From contig CAWGKT010000012.1 in the NCBI GenBank assembly GCA_963823215.1, positions 558,001 to 622,000 of the forward strand: DNA of 64,000 nt, in the 5' to 3' direction. Positions 16,972 to 25,808 of this stretch are shown here, in pieces. Both the position numbers and the translations under genes were made by a program. This stretch comes from CAIWHR01 sp963823215 (lineage in GTDB: Bacteria; Pseudomonadota; Gammaproteobacteria; Burkholderiales; Casimicrobiaceae). Every line of letters starts with the position of its first letter. Within the stretch, counting starts at the first letter, position 1. The notes beneath the pieces were generated by a model. That model was not told the DNA's origin and made no database searches. It saw only the letters and a list, made by a program, of their open reading frames with translations.

Positions 16972-18357
16972 ATGAATTGGCAATCGATCGTGTCGGGAAT
17001 GCTGCCGGAGCATTTGCTCCTCATCGGCATCGTGCTGCTGCTCGTGCTGGAAATCGCTTCGGACAAGCCGCGCGGCGCGCTCGGACTGTCGCTCGTCATC
17101 GTGGGCGGGGCGAGCGCAGCGGCAGCCTGGCTGCATTTCACCGGTTACGCGGCTGCGCCGTTCCCGGGGCACTTCTCGCTCGACGCATCGAGCGCCCTGG
17201 CGAAGGCCGTCGTGCTGGCGCTCGCGGTGCCCGTGTTGCTGCTCGCGCGCGACGACTTTCCCGAGGGCCCCTTCTACCCATTGTTCCTGTCGTCGCTGTA
17301 CGGCTTCTGCCTGATGCTGTCCTCGGACAGCTTCCTCACGCTCTTCCTCGGGCTCGAGATCATGTCGCTTCCCGTCTACGTGCTGGTGCTGCTGGCATTC
17401 GGGCGCCCGGAGAGTCCCGAAGCGGCGCTGAAGTACCTGGTGCTGGGCGGCACCGCCTCCGCGATGTTCCTGATGGGCGTTTCGCTGCTCTATGGCGGCA
17501 GCGCGACGCTCGCGCTGTCGTCCTTCGCCGCGGCGCTCGGCTCGCACGACGTGATGGCGATCGCGGGCATCGTGCTCGTCATCCTCGCCTTCTTCCTCAA
17601 GGCGGCGATTGTCCCCTTCCACGCGTGGGCGCCCGATGCCTACGAAGGGGCGAGCCTCCCGGTAACCGCGTACATGGCTACCATCATCAAGGCCGGCGTG
17701 CTGCTCGCCGCGTTGCGCCTCTTCGGCACGGCACCGATGTCGGGACCGATGATCGGCCTCATTGCCTTCCTGCCGCTCGTGTCGATCGTGTGGGGCAACC
17801 TCACCGCGATGCGGCAGACAAGCTTCCGCCGGATGATCGCGTATTCGTCGATCGCCCACGCCGGCTACCTGTTCTACGCGTTCCTGGGCGATGGCCCCGG
17901 CAGGCTCCAGGCCGTCGTCTTCTACCTGCTCGCGTACGGGCTGCTGAACGTGCTGGCGTTCGCGTCGATCCCGCCCAACGACGACGACGCCACCCGCGAC
18001 CGCATCGACACGCTGCGCGGCCTGTTCCATCGCGATCCTTACGCCGCGGTGATGATCGGCATCGCGATGCTGTCGTTGGCCGGCATTCCGCCGTTCCCCG
18101 GCTTTGTCGCCAAGTTCCTGATCTTCAAGAACGTGATCGCCGCCGGCTACACGATGTACGCGGTGCTCGGTCTCGTCGGCAGCTACCTCGGGATCTACTT
18201 CTACCTGCGCGTCATCCAGATGATGTTCATGAGCCCGGAGGCAGACACCGGTACGCGTGTGGCGCACGGTCGCGCAGCGCTCGCCGCCAGCGTCCTCTGC
18301 CTCGTCCCGACGATCGCAATCGCCGTGTTCCCGGGCTGGATCTTCGGGCGGTTCTGA
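16972..18357 (+). CDS. nuoN: NADH-quinone oxidoreductase subunit N
   Basis: 461 residues; third antiporter-like subunit and last gene of the operon. Signatures are LGLEIMSLPVYVLV, the helix segment VPFHAWAPDAYEGASLPVTA and MIAYSSIAHAGYLFYAF. A short GC-rich inverted repeat (GGGGTC...GACCCC, about 18371-18386) lies after the stop, between nuoN and the convergent aminotransferase gene. Confidence 0.96.
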   Translation: MNWQSIVSGMLPEHLLLIGIVLLLVLEIASDKPRGALGLSLVIVGGASAAAAWLHFTGYAAAPFPGHFSLDASSALAKAVVLALAVPVLLLARDDFPEGPFYPLFLSSLYGFCLMLSSDSFLTLFLGLEIMSLPVYVLVLLAFGRPESPEAALKYLVLGGTASAMFLMGVSLLYGGSATLALSSFAAALGSHDVMAIAGIVLVILAFFLKAAIVPFHAWAPDAYEGASLPVTAYMATIIKAGVLLAALRLFGTAPMSGPMIGLIAFLPLVSIVWGNLTAMRQTSFRRMIAYSSIAHAGYLFYAFLGDGPGRLQAVVFYLLAYGLLNVLAFASIPPNDDDATRDRIDTLRGLFHRDPYAAVMIGIAMLSLAGIPPFPGFVAKFLIFKNVIAAGYTMYAVLGLVGSYLGIYFYLRVIQMMFMSPEADTGTRVAHGRAALAASVLCLVPTIAIAVFPGWIFGRF

Positions 18358-18388
18358 CGAGCAGTCGTTGGGGTCGTCGTGACCCCAC

Positions 18389-20113
18389 CTAACGCCCGGC
18401 CACCTCGGCCGGCAGCGGGAACCAACGCAGCATCTCGAAGTCCGCATCGACGACGAGCATCTCGGGTGCGATCGTCGGAGGTGCAGGATCGGCAATCAGT
18501 CGGCAGGCTTCCGTCAGATAGTCGGCGAGCGCGGACTCCGGCGCCGTGCGCCGATGCGACGGCCAGGTCATTCCGCCATCGGTGAACCGGACGTCGCGCA
18601 GGCTCAGCGGCGGTTCGGCCGTGCCGCCGGCGTGGCGCCACAGTCCGGTCGACGGCTCGAACCGGTAGTGCGGGAGGAGCCGCCAGCCGTCGCTCGCGAC
18701 GATCTCCACCGCGCCCAGGATGAAGTCGAAGACCGTCTCGCTGATGAAGTAATTGAAATTCACGCGAACCCAGCCGGGCTTGATCCCCTCGCAGCCGCGC
18801 CCGATCTCGCGCTCGAACTCGCGGGAGCGCTCGAGGTCGATGCCGAGCAGCCGATGGCCATATGGCCCGGCGCACGAGCAGCCGCCCCGCGACTGGATTC
18901 CGAACAGGTCGCTCAGAAGCGCGACGACGTAGTTGTGGTGAAGGTAGCGTCGGCTCCCGTTCGGGCCGGGGTGAGGAACGACGAACGAGACGATCGACAG
19001 CCGGTCGAGCGAGTGGCTGCCGAGTATTTCGATGTTCGGATGACGGTCCCAGCGTGCGATCGCCCGCCGGATGAACGAATGCTCGCGCGCTCGAATCGCT
19101 TCCACGCCCACGGCTTCCTTCAGCGCGAATACGAGCCCGGCGCGGATCGACTCCACGATGGCCGGCGTGCCGCCTTCCTCGCGCTGTTCGATGTCGGCGA
19201 GATAGCGGTGCTCGGTCGGATTGACGTAGGCGACCGTGCCGCCGCCAGGCACCGAGGGGACGCGATTGTGGAAGAGCTCCCGGCGCGCCACGAGCACGCC
19301 GGGGGTTCCCGGCCCGCCGATGAACTTGTGCGGCGAGATGAAGATCGCGTCCTTGTAGGCGAGCGGATCGCTCTCGCGCCCCTGCGGCGTCGGTGCGAAC
19401 GGCCCCATCTCGATTGCGACGTACGGCGCCGCCGCCGCGAAATCCCAGAACGACAGGGCTCCATGTCGGTGCAGCAGGATCGAGATCGCGCGCACGTCGC
19501 TGATGACCCCGGTGACGTTCGACGCCGCCGAGAACGAGCCGATCTTCAGCGGCCGATCGGCGTGGGCGACGAGCTCGGCCTCGAGTTGCGCAAGGTCGAT
19601 CCGTCCGTCGTGGTCCTCCGGAATCACGACGACATCCGCCAGCGACTCGCGCCAGGGCAGCTCGTTGCTGTGGTGCTCGTAGGGGCCGATGAAGACGACC
19701 GGGCGTGTCGTGACGGGGATCGCCGCCCGCAGGTTGTAGCGATCGTCGAGGCCCGCCGGAAGCCGGATCTCGAGGCAATCGATGAGCCTGTCGATGGCGC
19801 CGGTGGAGCCCGAGCCGGCGAAAAGCACCACGTGGTCATTCACCGTTCCGCCCACCGCCTCGCGGATGATCCGTCGGGCATCCTCCCGGAAGCGGCTGGT
19901 CTGAAGCCCGGTGCCCGAGGACTCGGTGTGGGTGTTCGCGTAGAGCGGGAGCACCGCCTCGCGAATGAAGTTCTCGATGAACGCGAGCGATCGGCCGGAG
20001 GCCGTGTAATCGGCGTACGTGACGCGACGCAGTCCGAACGGTCCGGCCACCGCCTCGTCGTCGCCGATGACGTTAGCGCGGACAAGATCAATCAGGCCCA
20101 CCGTCTCGCTCAT
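18389..20113 (-). CDS. Class V aminotransferase, cysteine-desulfurase-like
   Basis: 574 residues from ATG 20113. PLP enzyme of fold type I. The cofactor lysine is in AIFISPHKFIGGPGTPGVLV, the aspartate in WDFAAAAPYV, and a cysteine-desulfurase-like loop is seen as SRGGCSCAGPYGHRLL near residue 440. It is longer than IscS/SufS (~400) because of a C-terminal extension of about 120 residues with no recognised domain. The substrate is unknown; cysteine or selenocysteine lyase activity is a guess from the loop. The Mrr-like gene lies immediately upstream (13 nt), so both are probably one transcript. Confidence 0.85.
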   Translation of the reverse strand: MSETVGLIDLVRANVIGDDEAVAGPFGLRRVTYADYTASGRSLAFIENFIREAVLPLYANTHTESSGTGLQTSRFREDARRIIREAVGGTVNDHVVLFAGSGSTGAIDRLIDCLEIRLPAGLDDRYNLRAAIPVTTRPVVFIGPYEHHSNELPWRESLADVVVIPEDHDGRIDLAQLEAELVAHADRPLKIGSFSAASNVTGVISDVRAISILLHRHGALSFWDFAAAAPYVAIEMGPFAPTPQGRESDPLAYKDAIFISPHKFIGGPGTPGVLVARRELFHNRVPSVPGGGTVAYVNPTEHRYLADIEQREEGGTPAIVESIRAGLVFALKEAVGVEAIRAREHSFIRRAIARWDRHPNIEILGSHSLDRLSIVSFVVPHPGPNGSRRYLHHNYVVALLSDLFGIQSRGGCSCAGPYGHRLLGIDLERSREFEREIGRGCEGIKPGWVRVNFNYFISETVFDFILGAVEIVASDGWRLLPHYRFEPSTGLWRHAGGTAEPPLSLRDVRFTDGGMTWPSHRRTAPESALADYLTEACRLIADPAPPTIAPEMLVVDADFEMLRWFPLPAEVAGR

Positions 20114-20126
20114 CGGTCCTCCGTTG

Positions 20127-20717
20127 TCACCAAACCTTCTTGCCGCGCCCGGTCTCAGCCAGCAGCCGTGCGAGCTCGAAACCGTCCACCAGCCTGATCG
20201 CATGCTTGCCGGCAAAAGCGCGCGCCTTGTCGGTGAGCTCGCCGGTGGCCACGTAGATGCACTCCTGCGCATCATGCGCCTCCTTCGCCGCGTGGAGGTC
20301 CTGCAACGGCTCGACGCCCGTGCGCGCCGCCTTCCAGCGCTTGCAGTTGACGAGCGCGATGCGCCATTCCTTCCTGATCCTGAAATCGGCGCCGGCGGCG
20401 TTGACGGCGGTGACCTCGTATCCGCCCCGTCGATAGGCCGCCTCGATGGCATCGGAAAACTCGATCCAGGACATCGCTCGAACCGCAGCGACCGTCTTGT
20501 CGATGCGGGCCGCCGACGGCGCCTGGAACTGCCTCCAGGCGGCAATGCAGCCGATCACGAAGAACGGAAGGCCGGTAACGGCGCCGAAGAGCCGGTACGG
20601 TTCGGGCAGCAACGCAACCGCGACGGACGTCAGCGCAGCGGCGATGGCGAAGCTCACCCACCATGACGAGCGCAGCAGGATCGCGAACAGCGAATTCTCG
20701 TTCATCTGCCACTTCAT
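20127..20717 (-). CDS. Membrane-anchored Mrr-like restriction-endonuclease-fold protein
   Basis: 196 residues from ATG 20717. Two hydrophobic helices (about residues 15-60) are followed by a cytoplasmic domain with the Mrr-type nuclease pattern: GYEVTAVNAAGADFRI (catalytic Asp), RIALVNCKRWKAAR (the conserved Q/N-x-K strand) and a following helix-strand region. The standard motif is D...QxK; here N replaces Q. Proteins of this kind are annotated as restriction endonucleases but their targets are unknown. No methyltransferase is nearby. Confidence 0.65.
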   Translation of the reverse strand: MKWQMNENSLFAILLRSSWWVSFAIAAALTSVAVALLPEPYRLFGAVTGLPFFVIGCIAAWRQFQAPSAARIDKTVAAVRAMSWIEFSDAIEAAYRRGGYEVTAVNAAGADFRIRKEWRIALVNCKRWKAARTGVEPLQDLHAAKEAHDAQECIYVATGELTDKARAFAGKHAIRLVDGFELARLLAETGRGKKVW

Positions 20718-20936
20718 GCGCCGCCTCGGGACCGCCTCGGAAACATCGAGCCGCGAGTATAGAGCAGTCGGCGCGCACGAACATGACGAGCGCGAACGCA
20801 TGCCGACCGGGGATCCACCTATTTCTGGAAGGAAGCGGATCGGTGAATCAAGACTAACGTGGTGGCGAGTGGCGGTTTCGCGCCCGAACGCATCGCGGCG
20901 CCAAGCCCGTCCGACATGGCCCGCTCCGTCCCGATC

Positions 20937-21176
20937 TCAAGTCGCCATAGTCAGCCACTGTTCGATTTTGTCGCGGCCCGGCACTCCGCCGGCATGGACG
21001 ACCTTGCCGTCGATGACCACGCCGGGCGTCGACATCACGCCGTAGCTCATGATGTCGCGCAGCTCTTCGACCTTATGCAGGTTGACGGCGACACCCTTGT
21101 CCTGTGCCACTTGCTCAATCAGCGCGATCGTATTTCGGCAGTTCGCACAGCCGGTGCCGAGTACCTTGATGTCCAT
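20937..21176 (-). CDS. Thioredoxin-like small redox protein
   Basis: 79 residues with MDIKVLGTGCANCRNTIAL at the start, the active-site pair being C-A-N-C, and the cis-proline loop as MSTPGVVIDG. This is the small glutaredoxin/thioredoxin-like family often found next to ArsP permeases. It is the last gene of the arsenic operon; reduction of ArsC or of the metalloid is plausible but not shown. Confidence 0.88.
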   Translation of the reverse strand: MDIKVLGTGCANCRNTIALIEQVAQDKGVAVNLHKVEELRDIMSYGVMSTPGVVIDGKVVHAGGVPGRDKIEQWLTMAT

Positions 21177-21231
21177 GCAAGTCTCCTGGGGAACGATCGG
21201 TAGCGAGGCGCTTGGTGATTAGTGTGCAAAG

Positions 21232-22278
21232 TCAAAGTACGGCATTGAACACAAAGCCCACCAGCAGAATGCCGCTGGCGACTACCGCAATGAACGTGGC
21301 GATGAGCTGCATCTTCAGCACCTTGCGCAGGATCACCATTTCGGGCAACGAGAGCGCGATCACGCTCATCATGAACGCGAGCACCGTGCCCAGGGCCGCG
21401 CCCTTGGCCAGCAGCGCCTGGACGATGGGAATCACCCCCGCCGCGTTTGTGTACATCGGCACGCCGATCAGCACCGCCAGCGGCACAGCCCACCAGGCAT
21501 CCTTGCCCATGAAGCTGGCCATGAAATCTTCCGGCACGTAGCCGTGGATGCCGGCACCGATGGCGATGCCCGCCAGGATGTACGGCCATACCTTGCCGAC
21601 GATCTCGCGCACCGAGGCAAAGCCGGCGTCGATGCGCTCACCCAGCGTGAGCCGGGCCTCGCCCGCGACCGCGGCGAGATGCGGCATCGCGCACACCCAG
21701 TCCTCCAGATAGGCTTCCATCTTCAGCCGCCCGATGACCCAGCCAGCCACGATCGCCACCGTCAGCCCCAGGCCGAGGTAGAGCAGCGCGACTTTCCAGC
21801 CGAACAGGGCAAACAGCAGCGTGAGTGCCACTTCGTTGACCATCGGCGCCGAAATCAGGAACGAGAAGGTCACGCCCAGCGGCACGCCGGCCTGCACGAA
21901 GCCGATGAACAGCGGCACGGCCGAGCAGGAGCAGAATGGCGTGACGATGCCGAGAGTCGCCGCCATGACGTTGGCGGCACCCTCGGTGCGTCCGGCCAGC
22001 ATGGCGCGGGTACGCTCCGGCGTGAAGTACGAATTGATCATCCCCATCACGAACACGATGCCAGTGAGGAGCAGCAGCACCTTCGGCGTGTCGTAGAGGA
22101 AGAACTGCAGGGCGCCACCCAGGTGGCTGTCCCGCTCGACCGGCAGCGCGACCACCAGCGCTTCAGCAACCGGGTACAGGGTCTGGTACAGGCTGAGCCA
22201 TGCCGCGGCGGCCAAAAACAGAAAGAGCTGTGGCTGCCGGTTGGGCCAGCGCTTCAATGGGGCCAGGACGGCGTTCAT
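21232..22278 (-). CDS. arsP: ArsP/DUF318-type permease (organoarsenical efflux)
   Basis: 348 residues from ATG 22278, about eight to ten transmembrane helices. The signature TPFCSCSAVPLFIGF near residue 105 and the repeated segment GVPMYTNAAGVIPI in the second half define the permease family. Known ArsP members export trivalent methylated or aromatic arsenicals, which fits the ArsM gene in this operon. It overlaps acr3 by 4 bp (ATGA). Confidence 0.88.
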   Translation of the reverse strand: MNAVLAPLKRWPNRQPQLFLFLAAAAWLSLYQTLYPVAEALVVALPVERDSHLGGALQFFLYDTPKVLLLLTGIVFVMGMINSYFTPERTRAMLAGRTEGAANVMAATLGIVTPFCSCSAVPLFIGFVQAGVPLGVTFSFLISAPMVNEVALTLLFALFGWKVALLYLGLGLTVAIVAGWVIGRLKMEAYLEDWVCAMPHLAAVAGEARLTLGERIDAGFASVREIVGKVWPYILAGIAIGAGIHGYVPEDFMASFMGKDAWWAVPLAVLIGVPMYTNAAGVIPIVQALLAKGAALGTVLAFMMSVIALSLPEMVILRKVLKMQLIATFIAVVASGILLVGFVFNAVL

Positions 22279-23351
22279 GGCTTCGCGCCCGCCTCGTACC
22301 AGCCCTTGCTGGCGTTGACCACGCGCACCACGAGCAGCATGACCGGCACTTCGATCAGCACGCCGACCACGGTGGCAAGCGCCGCGCCGGATTCGAAGCC
22401 GAACAGGCTGATGGCGGCGGCGACCGCCAGCTCGAAGAAGTTCGACGCGCCGATCAGCGCGGACGGGCAGGCGACGCTGTGCTTCTCGCCCACCGCCCGG
22501 TTCAGCAGATAGGCCACCGACGAATTGAAGAAGACCTGGATCAGGATCGGGACGGCCAGGAGTGCGATGATCAGCGGCTGAGTGAGGATGGCGTTGCCCT
22601 GAAAGGCGAACAACAGAACCAATGTGAGCAGCAGCGCGGCGACCGACCAGGGCTGGATCCTCGCCATCGCGGTGTCGAATGCCGCGTGCCCGCGCGAGAG
22701 CAGCCGCTTGCGGATGATCTGCGCGAGGATCACCGGGATGACGATGTAGAGCACCACCGAGGTGAAGAGCGTGGCCCACGGCACGGTGATGCTGGAGATG
22801 CCGAGCAGCAGGCCGACCACCGGCGCGAACGCGAAGATCATGATCACGTCGTTCAGCGCCACCTGCGACAGCGTGAAATACGGGTCGCCGTTGGTCAGCC
22901 GGCTCCAGACGAACACCATCGCCGTGCACGGCGCGGCGGCGAGCAGGATGAGGCCGGCGATGTAGCTGTCGATCTGGTCCGCGGGCAACCACGGCGCGAA
23001 CAGCACGCGGATGAATAGCCATGCCAGCAAAGCCATCGAGAACGGCTTGACCAGCCAGTTGATGGCCAGCGTCACGCCGATGCCCTTCACGTGACCCTTG
23101 ATCTGGTGCAGCGCGCCGAAATCGATCTTCAGCAGCATCGGGATGATCATCACCCAGATCAGGAGGCCTACGGGCAGGTTGACCTTGGCGATCTCCATCG
23201 CGCCGATCGCCTGAAAGACGCCCGGCAGAAACTGGCCGAGGGCAATCCCGACGACGATGCAGAGCGCCACCCAGGCGGTGAGGTAGCGCTCGAAGAAATT
23301 CAGCGGCGCGATGGCGGCTGGCCTGGTGATGGCGTCGGATGATGCGGACAT
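22275..23351 (-). CDS. acr3: Arsenite efflux permease, ACR3 family
   Basis: 358 residues from ATG 23351, ten predicted transmembrane helices. Bile-acid-sodium-symporter-like fold. The conserved Cys is in LILLAAAPCTAMVFVWS, and NDVIMIFAFAPVVGLLLG and FNSSVAYLLNRAVG are typical. It exports As(III) using the proton motive force. It lies between arsC and arsP, consistent with an arsenate-to-arsenite-to-export path. Confidence 0.95.
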   Translation of the reverse strand: MSASSDAITRPAAIAPLNFFERYLTAWVALCIVVGIALGQFLPGVFQAIGAMEIAKVNLPVGLLIWVMIIPMLLKIDFGALHQIKGHVKGIGVTLAINWLVKPFSMALLAWLFIRVLFAPWLPADQIDSYIAGLILLAAAPCTAMVFVWSRLTNGDPYFTLSQVALNDVIMIFAFAPVVGLLLGISSITVPWATLFTSVVLYIVIPVILAQIIRKRLLSRGHAAFDTAMARIQPWSVAALLLTLVLLFAFQGNAILTQPLIIALLAVPILIQVFFNSSVAYLLNRAVGEKHSVACPSALIGASNFFELAVAAAISLFGFESGAALATVVGVLIEVPVMLLVVRVVNASKGWYEAGAKP

Positions 23352-23368
23352 GTTGGCCGGGTCTATCT

Positions 23369-23848
23369 CTAGACGGTCAGCGTGGCGATCCTGTCCATCG
23401 CGGCCTTGAGCGCTGCCTGGTCGTGCCCGAGCGTCGTGAGCGGCAGCGCGAGAAACGCCTCGATCCGCGCGCGCAGGATGCGATAGGCACGCATGAACGC
23501 GGCGTCGATTGCGGCATCGGTCCCGGTGGCGTGCGCCGGATCGTCCACGCCCCAGTGCGTGCGCAGCACCGGTCCAAGATATGCTGGACAAGTTTCGCCC
23601 GCCGCGCTGGCGCACACCGTGACGACGATGTCCGGCGTGGCAGGCAGGTTGTCCCACGATTTGCTGTGTGCCCCTTCGGCGGAGATCCCTTCGCGGGCGA
23701 GCAACGCGAGCGAGCGCGGATGGACCTGCCCGGTGGGACGGCTGCCGGCGCTCATTGCGTGCCAACCGGCCGGCGCCAGGTGATTGAACGTGGTCTCCGC
23801 AAGGATGGAGCGACAGGAGTTGCCCGTGCAAAGGAAGAGGATGTTCAT
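23369..23848 (-). CDS. arsC: Arsenate reductase, low-molecular-weight phosphatase type
   Basis: 159 residues from ATG 23848. The P-loop CX5R is visible as LCTGNSCRS near the start, with the additional redox cysteines in VTVCASAAGETCP, the arrangement of thioredoxin-coupled ArsC. It reduces As(V) to As(III) for ACR3. The longer upstream frame lacks homology and is rejected. Confidence 0.94.
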   Translation of the reverse strand: MNILFLCTGNSCRSILAETTFNHLAPAGWHAMSAGSRPTGQVHPRSLALLAREGISAEGAHSKSWDNLPATPDIVVTVCASAAGETCPAYLGPVLRTHWGVDDPAHATGTDAAIDAAFMRAYRILRARIEAFLALPLTTLGHDQAALKAAMDRIATLTV

Positions 23849-23953
23849 GGTTTCAGCGTTTGCTTCGCCCTGGGGAAGTCGCCGTGCCAGTGCCCCTGCC
23901 ATGCCGAGGACCCGCCCCCACTCGGCCGCCCCGCCAACCCCGGTCGACATGCA

Positions 23954-24469
23954 TCATCCTGCGGCCTTTCCCCGTGTCGCCAGCGCAAGGCGTTCGACGA
24001 TGAAGCGGCACAGCCCCTCCACGTCGTCTGTGCGAAAGCAAGGCACGGCGCATGTGACCGGGTCATCGGTGACAACCGCGACGATGTGCGGATCCAAACG
24101 GCAACGCGGTTCCTGCTGCCGGGCGGCGACGAAGACCTCGACGGTCGGCACTGCGGCCCCCTTGAAACCCTCGGCCACCACGATGTCCACCGGCAGAAGG
24201 CGCGCCGCCAGCCACTCCAGCGACGGCTGCGGCTCCTCGCGGAATTCCATCATCAGCGCCAGCCGGCGATCGCCGACCAGCATCACTTCGCGGCAACCCG
24301 CTTCGCGCCGCAGGTAGGACACCTTGCCCGGCTGATCGATGTCGAAGCCGTCCGGCGCGCGCTTCACGGTCGACACCGACCATCCGTCGAAGCGCAGTGA
24401 CAGGATGACGTCCTCGACGAGATTCCTCTCGCGCAGGGCCGATGCACCGATGATGCCGAGGATGTTCAA
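23954..24469 (-). CDS. MobB-like protein without a Walker A motif
   Basis: 171 residues, probably starting at TTG 24469, where the family N-terminus LNILGIIG begins. It aligns with MobB (molybdopterin-guanine-dinucleotide biosynthesis GTP-binding adapter) through STVKRAPDGFDIDQPGKVSY, EVMLVGDRRLALM and PVDIVVAEGFK. The nucleotide-binding loop that normally reads GxxxSGKTTL is GASALRERNLVE here, so Gly-Lys-Thr is missing. Either the protein has lost GTP binding or it has a new role. Its place inside an arsenic operon, 13-14 nt from arsM, is unusual. Confidence 0.75.
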   Translation of the reverse strand: MNILGIIGASALRERNLVEDVILSLRFDGWSVSTVKRAPDGFDIDQPGKVSYLRREAGCREVMLVGDRRLALMMEFREEPQPSLEWLAARLLPVDIVVAEGFKGAAVPTVEVFVAARQQEPRCRLDPHIVAVVTDDPVTCAVPCFRTDDVEGLCRFIVERLALATRGKAAG

Positions 24470-24479
24470 GCCGGTACTT

Positions 24480-25331
24480 CTACCGCGAACAACAGCCCGG
24501 CGCGCAGCAGGGCGCCGGCTTGGTGGCGCGTATGAAAGCGCTGACGAACTTGCCGTCGATTTCCTTCGCGGCGGCATCGGCATCGAGTCCTTCGGCCGCC
24601 AGGAATGTGCGCGCGTCCTCCACACCATAGACGCGCGTGACTTCCACATCGATGCCGGTGAATCCGGCCTGCGCGAGCTTGTTCCGATAGTCGTCCTCCG
24701 CCAACGCACCGGCGATGCAGCCCACCCAGAGTTCCATGCTCTTCCGGATCACGGCGGGCACCCCACCGCGCACGACGACATCCGAGACGGCAAACCGCCC
24801 GCCGGGTTTCAGCACCCGGAACGCTTCGCTGAGCACCCGATCCTTGTCGCCCGAGAGGTTGATCACGCAGTTCGAGATGATCACGTCCACCGCGTTTGCG
24901 GGCAACGGGATGTTCTCGATCTCGCCTTTGAGGAATTGGATGTTGGCAAGGCCGCTCTTGCGCTTGTTCTCCTCGGCCAGCGCCAGCATTTCGTCGGTCA
25001 TGTCGAGGCCGTAGGCTTTGCCCGACGGCCCGACCCGGCGCGCGGACAGGATTACGTCGATGCCGCCGCCCGAGCCCAGGTCAAGCACCGTCTCCCCAGC
25101 CTTGAGTTCGGCCAGTGCCGTCGGGTTACCGCAGCCCAGCGAGGCCGTCATCGCGTCAGCGGGAACGTCGCCCGCCTGTCCGGCGTCGTAAAGGTTGGAG
25201 GTGATCGGGTCGCAGCAGTCGATCGCATTCGGCGCACTGCCGCAGCATCCGCCTTGGCCGGCCTTCACGCGCAAGGCTGCCTGACCGTATTTTTCACGTA
25301 CGACATCCTTCACATCGGCTGGTGCGTTCAT
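24480..25331 (-). CDS. arsM: Arsenite S-adenosylmethionine methyltransferase
   Basis: 283 residues from ATG 25331; an AGG-containing ribosome-binding site lies 9-10 nt upstream, preferred over ATG 25346. The SAM-binding motif is VLDLGSGGGIDVILSARRVG. Conserved As(III)-binding cysteines are seen in IISNCVINLS and WVGCIAGAL, with extra Cys pairs near the N-terminus (GGCCGS) and in the tail. It methylates As(III); products could be exported by ArsP. Confidence 0.94.
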   Translation of the reverse strand: MNAPADVKDVVREKYGQAALRVKAGQGGCCGSAPNAIDCCDPITSNLYDAGQAGDVPADAMTASLGCGNPTALAELKAGETVLDLGSGGGIDVILSARRVGPSGKAYGLDMTDEMLALAEENKRKSGLANIQFLKGEIENIPLPANAVDVIISNCVINLSGDKDRVLSEAFRVLKPGGRFAVSDVVVRGGVPAVIRKSMELWVGCIAGALAEDDYRNKLAQAGFTGIDVEVTRVYGVEDARTFLAAEGLDADAAAKEIDGKFVSAFIRATKPAPCCAPGCCSR

Positions 25332-25361
25332 CGATGGGTACCTCATGTTGGTCGCGGTGCT

Positions 25362-25733
25362 TTACGCAGACCGCCTGCGTTTCGGTAGCGGCACGCCCAC
25401 TGCGACAATTTGCCGCGATCTCGGCGCGCACTTCGGGTCGCACACCGCGCTGGACCGGCAACAGTTCTCGGTGAGATAACCGACAACGCCGTTCATCGCA
25501 TCGAGGTCGGCGCTGTACCAGACGAAACGGCCCTCCGGGCGCGGCACGATGAGTCCTGCACGCGTCAATTCCTTGAAGTGAAACGAAAGCGATGCGGGAG
25601 GGATTCCGAGCCGCGCCGCTATCTGGCCGGCGGGCATTCCTTCGGGAGCGTGCTCGACGAGCAGCCGATAGATGGCGAGTCGCGTTTCCTGGGCCAGCGC
25701 AGCAAGGGCGACGAGGACGTTGCTTGTTTTCAC
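25362..25733 (-). CDS. arsR: ArsR-type repressor with C-terminal cysteines
   Basis: 123 residues from GTG 25733. Winged helix of the ArsR/SmtB family: LAIYRLLVEHAPEGMPAG, the recognition region PPASLSFHFKELTRAGLI and the wing EGRFVWYSAD. Potential As(III) ligands are C-terminal (ENCCRSSAVCDPKC), as in other ArsR proteins where the site lies outside helix 3. First gene of the ars operon, next to its own operator. Confidence 0.94.
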   Translation of the reverse strand: MKTSNVLVALAALAQETRLAIYRLLVEHAPEGMPAGQIAARLGIPPASLSFHFKELTRAGLIVPRPEGRFVWYSADLDAMNGVVGYLTENCCRSSAVCDPKCAPRSRQIVAVGVPLPKRRRSA

Positions 25734-25734
25734 G

Positions 25735-25756
25735 ATTGTTCAACTATACGAGCAAT
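25735..25756. promoter_or_regulatory. Candidate ArsR operator
   Basis: ATTGTTC-N8-GAGCAAT is an inverted repeat (6 of 7 positions match) directly in front of the arsR GTG and abutting the FNR-type box. The position fits autorepression. Confidence 0.55.
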
Positions 25757-25770
25757 TTGACCTGCGTCAA
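25757..25770 (+). promoter_or_regulatory. FNR-type box between arsR and torD-like gene
   Basis: TTGAC-CTGC-GTCAA, the same form as at 542 and 4933. It lies 39 bp before the TorD-like start. A second small palindrome, TGACC-TT-GGTCA, follows at about 25773-25784. No good -10 is seen for the + gene. Confidence 0.5.
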
Positions 25771-25808
25771 CGTGACCTTGGTCATACAAAGGATCAAATT
25801 CGCACGGG

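Noticed and set aside
18370..18386. GGGGTC-GTCGT-GACCCC stem after nuoN as a terminator
   Set aside because: The stem is only 6 bp and has no T run on either strand, so it is mentioned with nuoN but not listed as a terminator.
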